DNA of 64,000 bases, taken from contig CANLWB010000004.1 of NCBI GenBank assembly GCA_947494695.1, positions 310,001 to 374,000 on the forward strand, in the 5' to 3' direction. The notes under the pieces are model-generated. The model was not told the DNA's origin. It ran no database searches and was given only the letters and a program-made list of their open reading frames with translations. Below are positions 26,327 through 37,893 of this stretch, one piece after another. Position 1 is the first letter of the stretch, and every line of letters begins with the position of its first letter. Position numbers and translations under genes: made by a program. The DNA comes from an uncultured Flavobacteriaceae bacterium. Lineage in GTDB: Bacteria > Bacteroidota > Bacteroidia > Flavobacteriales > Flavobacteriaceae.

Positions 26327-27445
26327 TTAATGAGTTGTTATATAATCTTTAGACCAATCTTTCCATACAACGTCGTACCCCTGGGATTGAATCATCTGTC
26401 TAATCTCTTCGGTGGATCGTTCATCAGAAATTTCGAATTGTTCCAACGACTGAGGCTCTACACTGTAACCTCCCGGATTTGTCTTAGACTCAGCACTTAT
26501 AGAAGTAATTCCAAGATGAATTGCGTGGTTTCTAAATAGCTCACTTTCGCGAGTTGATAATGACAATTCAACGTCTTCATCGAGTAATCTGTATGCACAA
26601 ATAAGCTGTACCAAATCAGCATCCGTCATTTCTACTTTAGGGGCTAATCCGCCCTGGTGAGGTCTTAATCTGGGAAAAGAGATGGAGTATTTCGTCTTCC
26701 AATAGGTTTTTTGTAAATATTTTAGGTGTAGTGCGGTATAAAAACTATCGACTCTCCAATCCTCCAGTCCGAAAAGTGCTCCTAACCCTATTTTATGAAT
26801 ACCGGCTTTTCCCAATCGGTCGGGCGTATCGAGACGATAATCGAAGTTCGACTTTCTCCCTTTAGGATGATGTGTTTTATAGGTCGCTTTATGATAGGTT
26901 TCCTGATAGACCAATACGGCATACAAGCCCGATTCAATTAAGGTTTCATAATCCTTTTGATCCAAGGGTTGCACTTCTATGCTAATATTAGAAAATTGTG
27001 ATCTAATTAATTCAATGGCATGTTTTAGATATGAAACGCCAACTGTCTTATTGGCTTCTCCTGTGACCAAAAGAATATGGTCGTATCCTAAATTTTTAAT
27101 ATGTTGAACCTCCTTTAATATCTCGATATCGCTTAAGGTTTTTCTTCGTATCCCATTATCCATACTAAACCCACAATAGGTGCAGATATTTTGACATTCA
27201 TTAGACAAATACATGGGGATATACATTTGAATGGTATTGCCAAAGCGTTTTTTGGTAATCGCATTGCTTCGTTGAGCCATGGCCTCAAGATATGGTTTTG
27301 CGGCAGGGGAGATTAATTTTTTAAAGTCTTCCAACTCGATTTTATCTTTTCGAAGTACGTTTTCAACGTCCTTAGGTGTCACCTTATAAATCTCATTTTC
27401 TAAGGTCGCCCAATCATATGTTTCAAATGTATTTTTAAAGGACAT
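26327..27445 (-). CDS. thiH: 2-iminoacetate synthase (tyrosine lyase)
   Basis: A 372-residue radical-SAM enzyme that cleaves tyrosine to dehydroglycine and p-cresol for thiazole synthesis. The CxxxCxxC cluster motif is CQNICTYCGFS near residue 87. The C-terminal segments SFPRLRPHQGG and GITSISAESKTNPGGY are typical of ThiH. It is the last gene of the operon, 7 bases after thiG. Because it uses tyrosine, anaerobic or low-oxygen thiazole synthesis is implied; no thiO is present. Confidence 0.95.
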   Translation of the reverse strand: MSFKNTFETYDWATLENEIYKVTPKDVENVLRKDKIELEDFKKLISPAAKPYLEAMAQRSNAITKKRFGNTIQMYIPMYLSNECQNICTYCGFSMDNGIRRKTLSDIEILKEVQHIKNLGYDHILLVTGEANKTVGVSYLKHAIELIRSQFSNISIEVQPLDQKDYETLIESGLYAVLVYQETYHKATYKTHHPKGRKSNFDYRLDTPDRLGKAGIHKIGLGALFGLEDWRVDSFYTALHLKYLQKTYWKTKYSISFPRLRPHQGGLAPKVEMTDADLVQLICAYRLLDEDVELSLSTRESELFRNHAIHLGITSISAESKTNPGGYSVEPQSLEQFEISDERSTEEIRQMIQSQGYDVVWKDWSKDYITTH

Positions 27446-27452
27446 GTTTTGT

Positions 27453-28235
27453 TTAATTTAAATCATTTAAAAAGGATGTTAGCGGACTACTGGCTTCGGC
27501 ATGTTTTTTAACAGGAGCTAGTTTAGCATTGTAAGCCATTCTACCGGCTTCTACAGCCATTTTAAAGGCAATAGCCATATCTACAGGGTGTTGTGATACA
27601 GCAATAGCAGTATTGACCAAAACAGCATCTGCACCCAGCTCCATAGCAAATGCGGCATGGGATGGGGCACCAATCCCGGCATCCACAATAACCGGTACAT
27701 TGCTTTGCTCTATAATAATCTCAAGAAACTCCAGAGTTTTGATGCCCTTATTACTACCAATAGGTGCGCCTAATGGCATGACGCATTGTGTTCCGACATC
27801 CTCCAGACGTTTACAAAGAACAGGGTCTGCATGAATATACGGCATCACAACAAATCCTAATTTCACTAATTCTTCTGCTGCTTTTAGCGTTTCAATAGGG
27901 TCGGGAAGGAGGTATTTGGGATCGGGATGTATTTCCAGTTTCACCCAATTGGTTTGAAGTGCTTCTCTGGCTAATTCGGCAGCAAAGACAGCCTCTTTTG
28001 CAGTTCTAACCCCAGATGTGTTAGGGAGCAGGTTTATTTTACTATGGTTTAAATGAAGGAGCATGTCATCAGATTCATTTTCAATGTCCACGCGCTTTAA
28101 AGCTACGGTTACCAATTCACTTTCAGATGCTATAATAGCCTCTTGCATATGTTGAGGGCTACTAAATTTTCCTGTCCCAGTGAATAATCTGGATTTAAAA
28201 GTTTTATCTGCTATTTTTAGTATATCTGTTGTCAT
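27453..28235 (-). CDS. thiG: Thiazole synthase
   Basis: A 260-residue TIM-barrel enzyme building the thiazole ring from DXP, dehydroglycine and ThiS thiocarboxylate. It has [14 protein letters not shown] at the N-terminus, the active-site lysine in [17 protein letters not shown], and [20 protein letters not shown] plus [10 protein letters not shown]. Length is standard. It lies 2 bases after thiE. Confidence 0.96.
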   Translation of the reverse strand: MTTDILKIADKTFKSRLFTGTGKFSSPQHMQEAIIASESELVTVALKRVDIENESDDMLLHLNHSKINLLPNTSGVRTAKEAVFAAELAREALQTNWVKLEIHPDPKYLLPDPIETLKAAEELVKLGFVVMPYIHADPVLCKRLEDVGTQCVMPLGAPIGSNKGIKTLEFLEIIIEQSNVPVIVDAGIGAPSHAAFAMELGADAVLVNTAIAVSQHPVDMAIAFKMAVEAGRMAYNAKLAPVKKHAEASSPLTSFLNDLN

Positions 28236-28237
28236 AA

Positions 28238-28888
28238 TTACTTACGTTGATTGGGTTTCCAAACCTGATCCTGTGTTGAAGGACTGTTTAGCAGTTTGTT
28301 AAACTGACTAATGTTATTAAAGTTTTTGGTGATTTCTCCAGATACGGCAATACCGGAAACTCCTGTTTTTAAAATGTCTGGCACATCGCCTATTGTGATG
28401 CCTCCAATTGCAACAATAGGAACGGTTATTTGTAATGCTTCAAGAATACTCTTGTATCCCTCTGTTCCTAAGATCGGACTTAAATTATCTTTTGTCGTTG
28501 TGAAGCGAAAGGGGCCCAGCCCGATATAGTCTACTTTTTTTTCAATTAAGGTTTCGCAATCTTCAAGCGTGTTTGCTGTCCCTCCAATAACCTGCCAGTT
28601 TTCAAGATGCTTTCTTGCAATGGTCGGACAGGTATCGGTTTTTCCTAGATGCACACCGTCTGCTTTTATTTCTTTTGCAATGTTATAGTGGTCATTGATG
28701 ATTAAACGCGTTTGAAAATGAGCCGTGATATCTCTTGCCTTTGCAGCAATGTTTAAAACCTCATGCTCGAGAAAACCCTTCAAACGGAGTTGCACCAATT
28801 CTGCGCCAGAAGTACAGGCACTTTGAATATTCTCAAGATGCTCCTGTCCTGTATGCCCTTGCGATATGTAATGTAATTTCGGAATCAT
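28238..28888 (-). CDS. thiE: Thiamine phosphate synthase
   Basis: 216 residues; joins HMP pyrophosphate to thiazole phosphate. Visible motifs are [48 protein letters not shown] and [15 protein letters not shown]. The start overlaps the thiD stop by four bases. The LG-GP-F-TTTK loop supports a true ThiE rather than TenI. Confidence 0.93.
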   Translation of the reverse strand: MIPKLHYISQGHTGQEHLENIQSACTSGAELVQLRLKGFLEHEVLNIAAKARDITAHFQTRLIINDHYNIAKEIKADGVHLGKTDTCPTIARKHLENWQVIGGTANTLEDCETLIEKKVDYIGLGPFRFTTTKDNLSPILGTEGYKSILEALQITVPIVAIGGITIGDVPDILKTGVSGIAVSGEITKNFNNISQFNKLLNSPSTQDQVWKPNQRK

Positions 28889-29688
28889 TGGGTTATCTGG
28901 TTATTTGAGTTGATGCTTTGAGTTTGTTTAAAGGTATTGTAGGTATGTTTCCCTAATAATCCTTCATTAGAATTTAAAAACTGTTCTGTATATCGTTTTG
29001 CATGTTTAGCAGCATCTTCTAATTCAATATTTAGAGCTAAATAGCTTGCCAAGGCAGCAGACAGTACGCATCCGCTTCCATGCTTTTCAAAAACGGAGTC
29101 CGTATGAGGAGCCATGTTTATCTTAACTATTTTACTATGATATAAGGCGTCCCAACCTTTTTTGTTGGCTCTATGCCCGCCTTTTAAATACACGTTGGTG
29201 AAAGATGCTATATGTTCGACCGTTTGATCAATACTTAGTTGAGGGTATAGACTCTGAATTTCTTCATAGTTAGGAGTAATTATGAAGCACTGTTCCCAAA
29301 TACTATCCAATAGACTTTGGTTTTCGTTTTCATGAAAGTCAAACCCGGCACTCGCTTTAATAATTGGATCTAAAACAACTTTAATACTCGGATTCCATTC
29401 ATGCAACCTGTTTAATATCCGAAGTAATGTGTTCCAGGATTCTACAATTCCAATTTTCACAATAGTAATATCGAAACGATCAAAAAGGATATCAATTTGA
29501 GCTATAATCACGTCAATATCGGTCCATACACATTGTTTGAAGTCTACATCATTTTGAACAGTAATGGCCGTAGAAACCGATACTCCATATAAATCATGAG
29601 CCTCGAAAGTTTTAATGTCTGCGGTTAATCCTGCACCTGCGGAAGGATCATGACCTGCAATAGTTAATATGTATGTCTGTGCGTTCAA
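28885..29688 (-). CDS. thiD: Hydroxymethylpyrimidine (phosphate) kinase
   Basis: A 267-residue ribokinase-fold enzyme with TIAGHDPSAGAGLTADIKTF at the N-terminus, VKIGIVESW, VVLDPIIKASAGF, and the anion hole/catalytic aspartate region replaced by HGSGCVLSAALASYL (GSGC is the ThiD form of the GTGD motif). It phosphorylates HMP to HMP-PP. It sits in the thi operon after the TenI-like gene, with an 83-base gap. Confidence 0.93.
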   Translation of the reverse strand: MNAQTYILTIAGHDPSAGAGLTADIKTFEAHDLYGVSVSTAITVQNDVDFKQCVWTDIDVIIAQIDILFDRFDITIVKIGIVESWNTLLRILNRLHEWNPSIKVVLDPIIKASAGFDFHENENQSLLDSIWEQCFIITPNYEEIQSLYPQLSIDQTVEHIASFTNVYLKGGHRANKKGWDALYHSKIVKINMAPHTDSVFEKHGSGCVLSAALASYLALNIELEDAAKHAKRYTEQFLNSNEGLLGKHTYNTFKQTQSINSNNQITQ

Positions 29689-29771
29689 TTTGTGATGTGT
29701 TTATTTTCAATAGCTTAATAATGTCTAATACGTAATATTGGGTTTCAACACTAAATACATAATACTTGATA

Positions 29772-30350
29772 CTAAAAGCACCTCGTCATCTTTTTAAAAA
29801 CGTCGATCGGATTTTCACGATTCCAGATTCCACCTAAAACACCCACGCCTTGAAAGCCCAGGTGAATAAATTTGTTAATGTTGTCTTGGGTAGCACCTCC
29901 CATACCAATTATTTTTTTTGGAATGTGATTCACATCAAACCCTTTTCCTTCATAGCCTTTCTTTGAAACAGATGTAAAAACCGGACTAAGAAAATGATAG
30001 TCAAAATTATATGGACATTTCAATAATTCTTTCGGACAATGAAAAGACGAACTCACCGATACACCTTCTTTATTTAAGAGCGTTTCCAAAGTTTCTCGAG
30101 TGGTTTTCCTTCGTTTTTGCTCTTGAAAATGAAGGCCTTTAAGGTTAAAATCACGAGTCAGTTCATGAAAATAGTGAACGACAATTCGGTTATGATACTT
30201 GGAATCGATCTGTTCTAAATAATTGCAATGTTGCTCGAAATTTTTATCTGGTTTACGCAAATGAAAATAATCTAAACCAGCTTCAAAAAGCTGATTTAGA
30301 ATTAAATTTTCGTTTTGAATATCCTTTTCTGGAGCAATGAGTACAATCAT
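29772..30350 (-). CDS. ThiE/TenI-like protein (thiazole tautomerase candidate)
   Basis: 192 residues of the ThiE/TenI TIM-barrel fold: GLDYFHLRKPDKN, KGLHFQEQKRR, YHFLSPVFTSVSKKGYEGKG and IIGMGGATQDNINK. The phosphate-binding loops of the barrel are recognisable, but the ThiE TTTK loop is replaced. A second family member in a thi operon with a true ThiE suggests TenI-type thiazole tautomerase activity; a second ThiE cannot be excluded. It is 3 bases after thiC. Confidence 0.8.
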   Translation of the reverse strand: MIVLIAPEKDIQNENLILNQLFEAGLDYFHLRKPDKNFEQHCNYLEQIDSKYHNRIVVHYFHELTRDFNLKGLHFQEQKRRKTTRETLETLLNKEGVSVSSSFHCPKELLKCPYNFDYHFLSPVFTSVSKKGYEGKGFDVNHIPKKIIGMGGATQDNINKFIHLGFQGVGVLGGIWNRENPIDVFKKMTRCF

Positions 30351-30353
30351 AAT

Positions 30354-32443
<2,090 letters not shown>

Positions 32444-32577
32444 AAATAATACAATGTTTACTTGATTTACTTATAACTAAAAAGGCAGAAACACTTTGAA
32501 AAAAGTACAACGACCAAGTGCGTATGTACTAATAAGAAGTATATAAATATATGTATGAATACATGTATTTTCTAACT

Positions 32578-32650
32578 TTTTCCTTCGCTGGTACTAACCA
32601 TATCAGGTTCAAAGGGTATGTCTCAGTCCCTAAAAAAGGAACACCCCTAA
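32578..32650 (-). ncRNA. TPP riboswitch (thi box)
   Basis: Read on the minus strand the sequence has all conserved blocks of the thiamine pyrophosphate aptamer: GGGGTG at the 5' side, GGGACTGAGA, ACCCTTTGAACCTGAT, and GGTTAGTACCAGCGAAGGAA. About 135 bases separate it from thiS. No clear terminator hairpin is visible in the gap, so the mode of control (termination or start-site occlusion) is open. It should switch the whole thi operon off when TPP is abundant. Confidence 0.95.
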
Positions 32651-32662
32651 AGTTTTATGGTA

Positions 32663-32670
32663 CAAAAATA
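32663..32670 (-). promoter_or_regulatory. Promoter -7 box for the thi operon
   Basis: On the minus strand TATTTTTG matches TAnnTTTG exactly and lies ~13 bases before the aptamer, so transcription would start right at its 5' edge. No clear -33 element was seen. Confidence 0.5.
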
Positions 32671-32873
32671 TTTAAAATTTTGGATTATAGCTATTATTTT
32701 AGGGATAAAGATTAAGCTTTTAATGTTTTACTAAAGATATTAGTGTAGCCTTAAAAAATACTCATTTTTTTTGAAAACCCTTTACGTATTATCCTTACTT
32801 TATTTACGGTAAAACCATCATTGAAAACCTGTTAATATGAGTATTATTGTTTTGATTTTTTAAGCAAGAGATT

Positions 32874-33599
32874 TTGAATAATTACCTTATCATCGAGTCG
32901 GAGGAAGATTTAATAAATAAAGTTAAAAAAGTTTTAAGTGACTTCTCAGATTTTAAATGTATTGGTTGTGCCTACGATTATTTAGATCCGGTTAACTTCA
33001 TTCTTAAGAATATGCCAGATTTAATCTTTTTAAACCTGGATACCACCTTAGGTGATCCTTTTGATTTGGTTAAAGAAGTCAATCAGTATTTAAAAAAAGA
33101 CTGTGAATTTATTGCCATTTCTTCTTCAAAGGATAAAACTTATGAAGCCATAAAATATGGTTTTTTTGATTATCTATTAAATCCCGTTTCGGAATTGGAT
33201 ATAAGAAAAGCAGCCTTGAAGTTTGAGAAGAAACATCCAATACGAATAAACAAAACGATTTGCCTCAAATCATATAAGGATTATCAATATCTCAATACAG
33301 ATGAAGTTTTATTTCTAAAAGCGGATAATAATGCTACAGATTTTTATATGAGTAGTGGTAAGATCATAAGTGCCTATAAAACATTAAAAACTTTTGAGGC
33401 CGTTTTGCCAAATAACTTTTTAAGAATACATAAAAGTTATATAGTTAATAAGAATTATGTAAACCGGGTAAATTATGGCACGCTGAATTGCACATTAAAA
33501 AAGTACTTGAAAAATATACCGTTTAGTAAAACCTATTTAAAGAATGTTGAGTTTATGATTAATACACTATCTCGATCGTCGGTATTAGGAATAAGTTAA
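32874..33599 (+). CDS. LytTR response-regulator-like protein with an altered receiver
   Basis: 241 residues: an N-terminal receiver-like domain (~1-115) and a C-terminal LytTR DNA-binding domain (TDEVLFLKADNNATDFYMSS, FLRIHKSYIVNKNYVNRVN). In the receiver, the site of the phospho-accepting aspartate reads LIFLNLDTT, with Asn where PDLVFLDI is expected, and the N-terminal acidic pair is ESEED. It may be phosphorylation-independent. The frame has no ATG near its start; the TTG at 32874 follows an in-frame stop at 32853, so it is the best start. No histidine kinase is adjacent. It precedes the secretion operon and may control it. Confidence 0.75.
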   Translation: MNNYLIIESEEDLINKVKKVLSDFSDFKCIGCAYDYLDPVNFILKNMPDLIFLNLDTTLGDPFDLVKEVNQYLKKDCEFIAISSSKDKTYEAIKYGFFDYLLNPVSELDIRKAALKFEKKHPIRINKTICLKSYKDYQYLNTDEVLFLKADNNATDFYMSSGKIISAYKTLKTFEAVLPNNFLRIHKSYIVNKNYVNRVNYGTLNCTLKKYLKNIPFSKTYLKNVEFMINTLSRSSVLGIS

Positions 33600-33824
33600 T
33601 ATCCCTATTAAAAAAGACTGTTTCACTCACAAAAAGTAGCGTTTCACTAATTACATAAGAGTTCTCTTGAGTTTTTCGTTTTTGTAATCTAAGTTTGATA
33701 GGTATTAGTGTTTAAGCTTTTACAATGTAGTCCATGAACCTAAAAAATACCTGAAATAGCATTTTAAGAGGTCATTTTAATAATTGGTGTGATTAAATAA
33801 TTTACTATAAATAATACTCTAACA

Positions 33825-34502
33825 ATGACTAGTACATACCGCGTTTTACTAATTGACGACCATCCATTAATCACGGATGTTTATAGGGGAGCTTTCCGAA
33901 AAATATCAAAAACGAACGCTCATCTAAAGTTTGATATTGACATAGCTCACAGCTGTGATACGGCACTGGATAAAATTAACGAAGCTTCTAAAAATAACCC
34001 GTTTGATATTGTCTTTTTAGATATGCGATTACCTGCCTCCAAGGACCATAAAATTTTAGGAGGTGAAGACCTTGGTGTGTTGATTAAAAAGCAATTTAAA
34101 AGTATAAAAATAATAGTATCTACTAGTTATGATGATAGTTATATGATTTCGTGTATTCTTAAAAATGTGAATCCAGAGGCTTATGTTACCAAAGGAGATT
34201 TAACTATTCAAGTATTAGAAGATACTATAAAGACCGTCATTTTAGATCCACCTTATTACAGTAAGACTGTGATGAAAATATTGAGAAAGCAATCTGCAAA
34301 TGATTTTGTAATAGATAATATAGATAGGAAAATCTTGTACGAACTCTCTAACGGAACCAAAATGAATGAACTACCTAATGTTTTACCACTTTCAATTGCG
34401 GCTCTCGAAAGAAGAAAACGAATACTTAAGGATGTTTTTAATGTAGTAGGACGGGGAGATAGAGACTTATTGCAACTGGCTCATGAAAAAGGGTTTATTT
34501 AA
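33825..34502 (+). CDS. Response regulator with C-terminal helix-turn-helix
   Basis: 225 residues. The receiver is canonical (LLIDDHPLITDVY, phospho-accepting Asp in IVFLDMRLP, VSTSYDD, lysine in YVTKGD). The C-terminal ~65 residues (IDNIDRKILYELSNGTKMNE, LPLSIAALERRKRILKDVFN) look like a LuxR-type four-helix DNA-binding domain in a divergent form. It lies 70 bases upstream of the pilus/secretion operon on the same strand and probably belongs to its regulation. The cognate kinase is not in the window. Confidence 0.8.
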   Translation: MTSTYRVLLIDDHPLITDVYRGAFRKISKTNAHLKFDIDIAHSCDTALDKINEASKNNPFDIVFLDMRLPASKDHKILGGEDLGVLIKKQFKSIKIIVSTSYDDSYMISCILKNVNPEAYVTKGDLTIQVLEDTIKTVILDPPYYSKTVMKILRKQSANDFVIDNIDRKILYELSNGTKMNELPNVLPLSIAALERRKRILKDVFNVVGRGDRDLLQLAHEKGFI

Positions 34503-34572
34503 TTAAGTAAAATAATTCAAAGGATTGTATGGACATTAAACTGTAACTGCTGTTTTAAGACAATATACTTGA

Positions 34573-35844
34573 ATGAAAAAGATAGGTAATTCAAAACATA
34601 TAAAAATGAATGTAACATTAAAAGGGTCTTCTTTGGTGAATGCTGTTTTCGTTTGTGCTATAATTTCTGTTCTAAGTGGATGTTTTATTCTAATCTCTTT
34701 TTATCAAAACATGTTGAACGACCGACTAAGCATGCAGGAGGATTTGATTCGTATAAATGAATCTGCAATTTATTACGCCCTAGGTAGCAGCGATGAAGTT
34801 TTGTATGATGAAATCAAAGAAATTAGTGTTTTCGAAAACGGAATTTCTTCCTTTATCAAAAAGAAACGTTGGGGATTTTACGATGTTTTAATTTCTAAAA
34901 CGGTATTCAAAAATGATACGGTTAAAAAAACAATATTGATAGGAGAGACTAAATCAAAAGAAGATGATTTAGCCTTATATGTTACGGATTATGATAAACC
35001 TTTAAAGTTATCTGGTGAGACCAAGGTTTTGGGAAATCTTCGGGTTCCGAATGGCCGTTTTGAACACGCCTATATTAATGGACAAAAAGGTAATACGTTA
35101 AAAATAACAGGGCGGCAATTACACTCTAAAGACAGGCTTCCAAAAATAGAAAAAGACATTGATATTGATGTCTCTGGATTACCAAGGCTATCACTTAATT
35201 CTATCGAAATGGGAGCAGTACTGTCTAACTCATTTGATAAAGTCACTAAAGTGATAAACCTCAGTGATGTAGAGAAAGTTAAAAATATAACCTGCAAAGG
35301 GAATATCATTCTGTATTCTGTGAATACCTTAGAAATTGATGGTTCGACCAAATTAAATGATGTTGTTATTATGGCTCCTGTGGTAAAAATTAACTCTGGT
35401 TTTGTTGGAAATGCTCAAATTGTAGCCAATCATAAAGTTATTATGGAAGAGAAATCCTTTTTAATGTATCCATCCAGTATTTATGTTAAAAATGATGGAG
35501 ATATGGTTTCAGTAGAGATTAAGAAGAAGAGTAAATTGATAGGAGGAGTCGTCATTGATGGTGACATGTATAGCGACTCTTTGGATCGCAAACTATATAT
35601 AGATGAAGATGCACTGGTCGTTGGTAACGTGTATTGTTATGGAAGCACACAGCTAAAAGGACATGTTGTAGGAAGTATCTATACGGATCGATTTTTTTTG
35701 AAGACAGATGCTTCTAATTATGAAAATGTCATCTTAAATGGAACTGTTGATAGTAAAAGTTTACCTGCCGGTTTTGTAGAGCTTCCTTTATTTAATAATG
35801 ACGAACTAACGAAAAGAAGCTATGCAATGGTTAAAAAACTTTAA
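34573..35844 (+). CDS. Large minor pseudopilin, GspK/PilX-position, with a polymer-forming-like body
   Basis: A 423-residue protein with a prepilin-type N-terminus: KG followed by SSLVNAVFVCAIISVLSGCF as the hydrophobic helix. Position 5 of the mature protein is Asn instead of the conserved Glu, which is a hallmark of the GspK tip pseudopilin. The body (residues ~150-410) is beta-rich with repeated short strands (GETKVLGNLRVPNGRF, VVIDGDMYSDSL, VGNVYCYGSTQLKGHVVGSI), like bactofilin/polymer-forming repeats. The start is either ATG 34573 or ATG 34606; the latter gives a short leader MNVTLKG as in typical prepilins. First gene of the operon; the next gene overlaps by 23 bases. Confidence 0.65.
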   Translation: MKKIGNSKHIKMNVTLKGSSLVNAVFVCAIISVLSGCFILISFYQNMLNDRLSMQEDLIRINESAIYYALGSSDEVLYDEIKEISVFENGISSFIKKKRWGFYDVLISKTVFKNDTVKKTILIGETKSKEDDLALYVTDYDKPLKLSGETKVLGNLRVPNGRFEHAYINGQKGNTLKITGRQLHSKDRLPKIEKDIDIDVSGLPRLSLNSIEMGAVLSNSFDKVTKVINLSDVEKVKNITCKGNIILYSVNTLEIDGSTKLNDVVIMAPVVKINSGFVGNAQIVANHKVIMEEKSFLMYPSSIYVKNDGDMVSVEIKKKSKLIGGVVIDGDMYSDSLDRKLYIDEDALVVGNVYCYGSTQLKGHVVGSIYTDRFFLKTDASNYENVILNGTVDSKSLPAGFVELPLFNNDELTKRSYAMVKKL

Positions 35845-36172
35845 GACACTAAAAGCTTCGTCTTTGGTCGAGTCTGTAATAGCTATAGCAATTATTTCTA
35901 TTTGTGTTTTGGTTGCTTTTACGGTGTATCTAAATGTTGTTAGACAAGATAAGTCTATCCATTTTTATAATGCAAGACATAAGGTAGAGCATTTAACTAT
36001 TGAAAGTATAGAAAAAAAAGACTATGAAGACAACGTTTTTAAATATGATGGTTACACAATTACAAAGGAAGCCATTATGGATGAAGAGACTAAGACGATT
36101 TTATTATCCTTTTTACTAAAAATGAGATATAGAGAATATCAAATAAAAAAAATAATTCCGTTTGATGAATAG
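35822..36172 (+). CDS. Minor pseudopilin (GspI-like)
   Basis: 116 residues with the leader MQWLKNFKTLKA, then a mature start SSLVESVIAIAIISICVLVA carrying Glu at position 5 and the standard hydrophobic helix. The globular part is short (~75 residues), fitting GspI/PilV. The -1 residue is Ala rather than Gly. It overlaps the genes on both sides. Confidence 0.65.
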   Translation: MQWLKNFKTLKASSLVESVIAIAIISICVLVAFTVYLNVVRQDKSIHFYNARHKVEHLTIESIEKKDYEDNVFKYDGYTITKEAIMDEETKTILLSFLLKMRYREYQIKKIIPFDE

Positions 36173-36713
36173 CTTTTACCTGAAGGGATTTACAATATTA
36201 GAGGCTTTGATTAGCCTCATTATCATGGGAATTATTATAACTCTTAGTTATTCTGTATATAATTTAATTGAAAGACAAATGACACTTTTTCAAGATGAAA
36301 ATATGAGTGTACTTCAATACAGTTTGTTTAATACAGCTATTAAAAATGATATCTACAATGCTGTGGATTTTAAGCAGACTAATAATCAGCTCAAGCTGAA
36401 GTACTACAGCGGTTCAGTTACAAATTATGAGATAAGGAAGCATCTCATTTTACGACACCATGATATAAAGACAGATACGTTTAAGCTAAAGGTTATAAAT
36501 TATGAGTTTTCAAATTTGAAACAAGACGTTTCAAGATCTTCAGACCAGGTATTTCATATTTCCTTCGAGGTTTTGGAAGATAAAATTGAAGCAAATTATT
36601 ACTTAAGAAAGAATATTGCTGAAGCGATTAACAATGTTTACTTCAAGGCATTGATTACTGAAGATTTAGATGGGGATTTAGAAGATGACTATACCAGTGT
36701 TTTATATAAATAA
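36165..36713 (+). CDS. Minor pseudopilin (GspJ-like)
   Basis: 182 residues starting at ATG 36165 (a TTG just before adds one residue). The leader MNSFYLKG is followed by FTILEALISLIIMGIIITLS, a textbook type IV prepilin site with Glu5. The globular domain ends in LDGDLEDDYTSVLYK, whose Asp-rich loop may bind calcium, as in GspG/GspJ. The start overlaps the preceding stop. Confidence 0.7.
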   Translation: MNSFYLKGFTILEALISLIIMGIIITLSYSVYNLIERQMTLFQDENMSVLQYSLFNTAIKNDIYNAVDFKQTNNQLKLKYYSGSVTNYEIRKHLILRHHDIKTDTFKLKVINYEFSNLKQDVSRSSDQVFHISFEVLEDKIEANYYLRKNIAEAINNVYFKALITEDLDGDLEDDYTSVLYK

Positions 36714-36733
36714 TAAGATTAAAAGATAATATA

Positions 36734-37864
36734 GTGAAGGTTGAAGTAAGTGCATATCAGGTAAAATCAAAAAAACGAAAGCCCAGTGTTTTTAATTCGG
36801 AGGTTAATTTTTCGGCATCTTTTTTTAAGCGATTTTCAGATAAACAAAAAGAAGATTTTTATCGTGAGTTTTCAACACTTATAAAGTCTGGAGTTGATTT
36901 CAATCAGGCATTAGAAATTCTAACCAATCAGCAAAAATCCAAATTTATAAAGTCTATTTACAGAACTATAAACGAAGAGGTGGTGAAAGGAAAGTCGCTT
37001 CATCTGGCGATACAAAATTTTAAGCACTTTTCACCATATGAGTACCATAGTATAAAGATTGGGGAGGACACAAGGCGGTTACCAGACATTTTTGATCAAC
37101 TACAAAAGTTTTTTTCAAGAAAAATCAAAATGAAGAGGCAGATAGTATCTGTTCTGGCTTACCCCATGTTCGTTTTACTTATAACATTTGGTGTGTTGTA
37201 TTTCATGCTAAACTTTGTTGTGCCCATGTTTGCTTCTGTTTTCCAGCAATTCGGAAAAGACTTGCCGAAAATCACTCAATTCGTTGTGAACGTTTCAAAT
37301 AACTTCAATACCATTCTTTTAATTATACTCGGAGTCTTTTTAATATTATTTGCGATTCATAAGTTTTTCAAGGATAGGGATTCCTATAAACGAATCGTTT
37401 CACAAATTCTATTAAAAATTCCGTATTTCGGAAACTTGGTTAGAAAGATATATTTAGCGAGGTTTTGTCAGTCTTTCGGACTGCTACTTTCTGCTAAAAC
37501 ACCATTAATTACATCATTAGAGCTCATTGAAAAAATGATAACCTTTTACCCACTTAAAAAGGCATTATTTCAAACCAAAAGCGACATATTAAAAGGAGAA
37601 ACACTTGCCAATAGTTTAAAGAAGCATACATTTTTTACACCCAAAATAATATCATTGACAGCCATTGGCGAGCAAATTAATAAACTGGATTCTATGTATG
37701 ACGGTTTGGCTAATCAATATAATGATGATGTAGATCATTCAACCAAGATGATAGGAACCATTTTAGAGCCTGTTATGATTGTGATTATTGGAGGAATTGT
37801 AGGGTTTATAATGGTCGCTATGTATTCTCCAATTTTTAATCTAAGTAAAGTCATTCAAAATTAG
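36734..37864 (+). CDS. gspF: Type II secretion/type IV pilus inner-membrane platform protein
   Basis: A 376-residue GspF/PilC protein with two T2SF domains (FYREFSTLIKSGVDFNQALE near 48, then FCQSFGLLLSAKTPLITSLE near 245) and three membrane helices (VLAYPMFVLLITFGVLYFML, TILLIILGVFLILFAIH and the C-terminal EPVMIVIIGGIVGFIMVAMY). The start is GTG at 36734. It anchors the assembly ATPase to the inner membrane. Confidence 0.92.
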   Translation: MKVEVSAYQVKSKKRKPSVFNSEVNFSASFFKRFSDKQKEDFYREFSTLIKSGVDFNQALEILTNQQKSKFIKSIYRTINEEVVKGKSLHLAIQNFKHFSPYEYHSIKIGEDTRRLPDIFDQLQKFFSRKIKMKRQIVSVLAYPMFVLLITFGVLYFMLNFVVPMFASVFQQFGKDLPKITQFVVNVSNNFNTILLIILGVFLILFAIHKFFKDRDSYKRIVSQILLKIPYFGNLVRKIYLARFCQSFGLLLSAKTPLITSLELIEKMITFYPLKKALFQTKSDILKGETLANSLKKHTFFTPKIISLTAIGEQINKLDSMYDGLANQYNDDVDHSTKMIGTILEPVMIVIIGGIVGFIMVAMYSPIFNLSKVIQN

Positions 37865-37893
37865 ATATAGTGCAATTTTTAAAAAGTAAAAAA

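Noticed and set aside
26273-26539. 88-residue plus-strand frame at the end of dctM
   Set aside because: It overlaps the 3' end of thiH on the opposite strand; composition is that of an antisense shadow.
34564-34571. TATACTTG as a -7 box for the secretion operon
   Set aside because: It ends one base before the first possible ATG; it only makes sense if the ATG at 34606 is the start, and no -33 element is present, so I did not list it.
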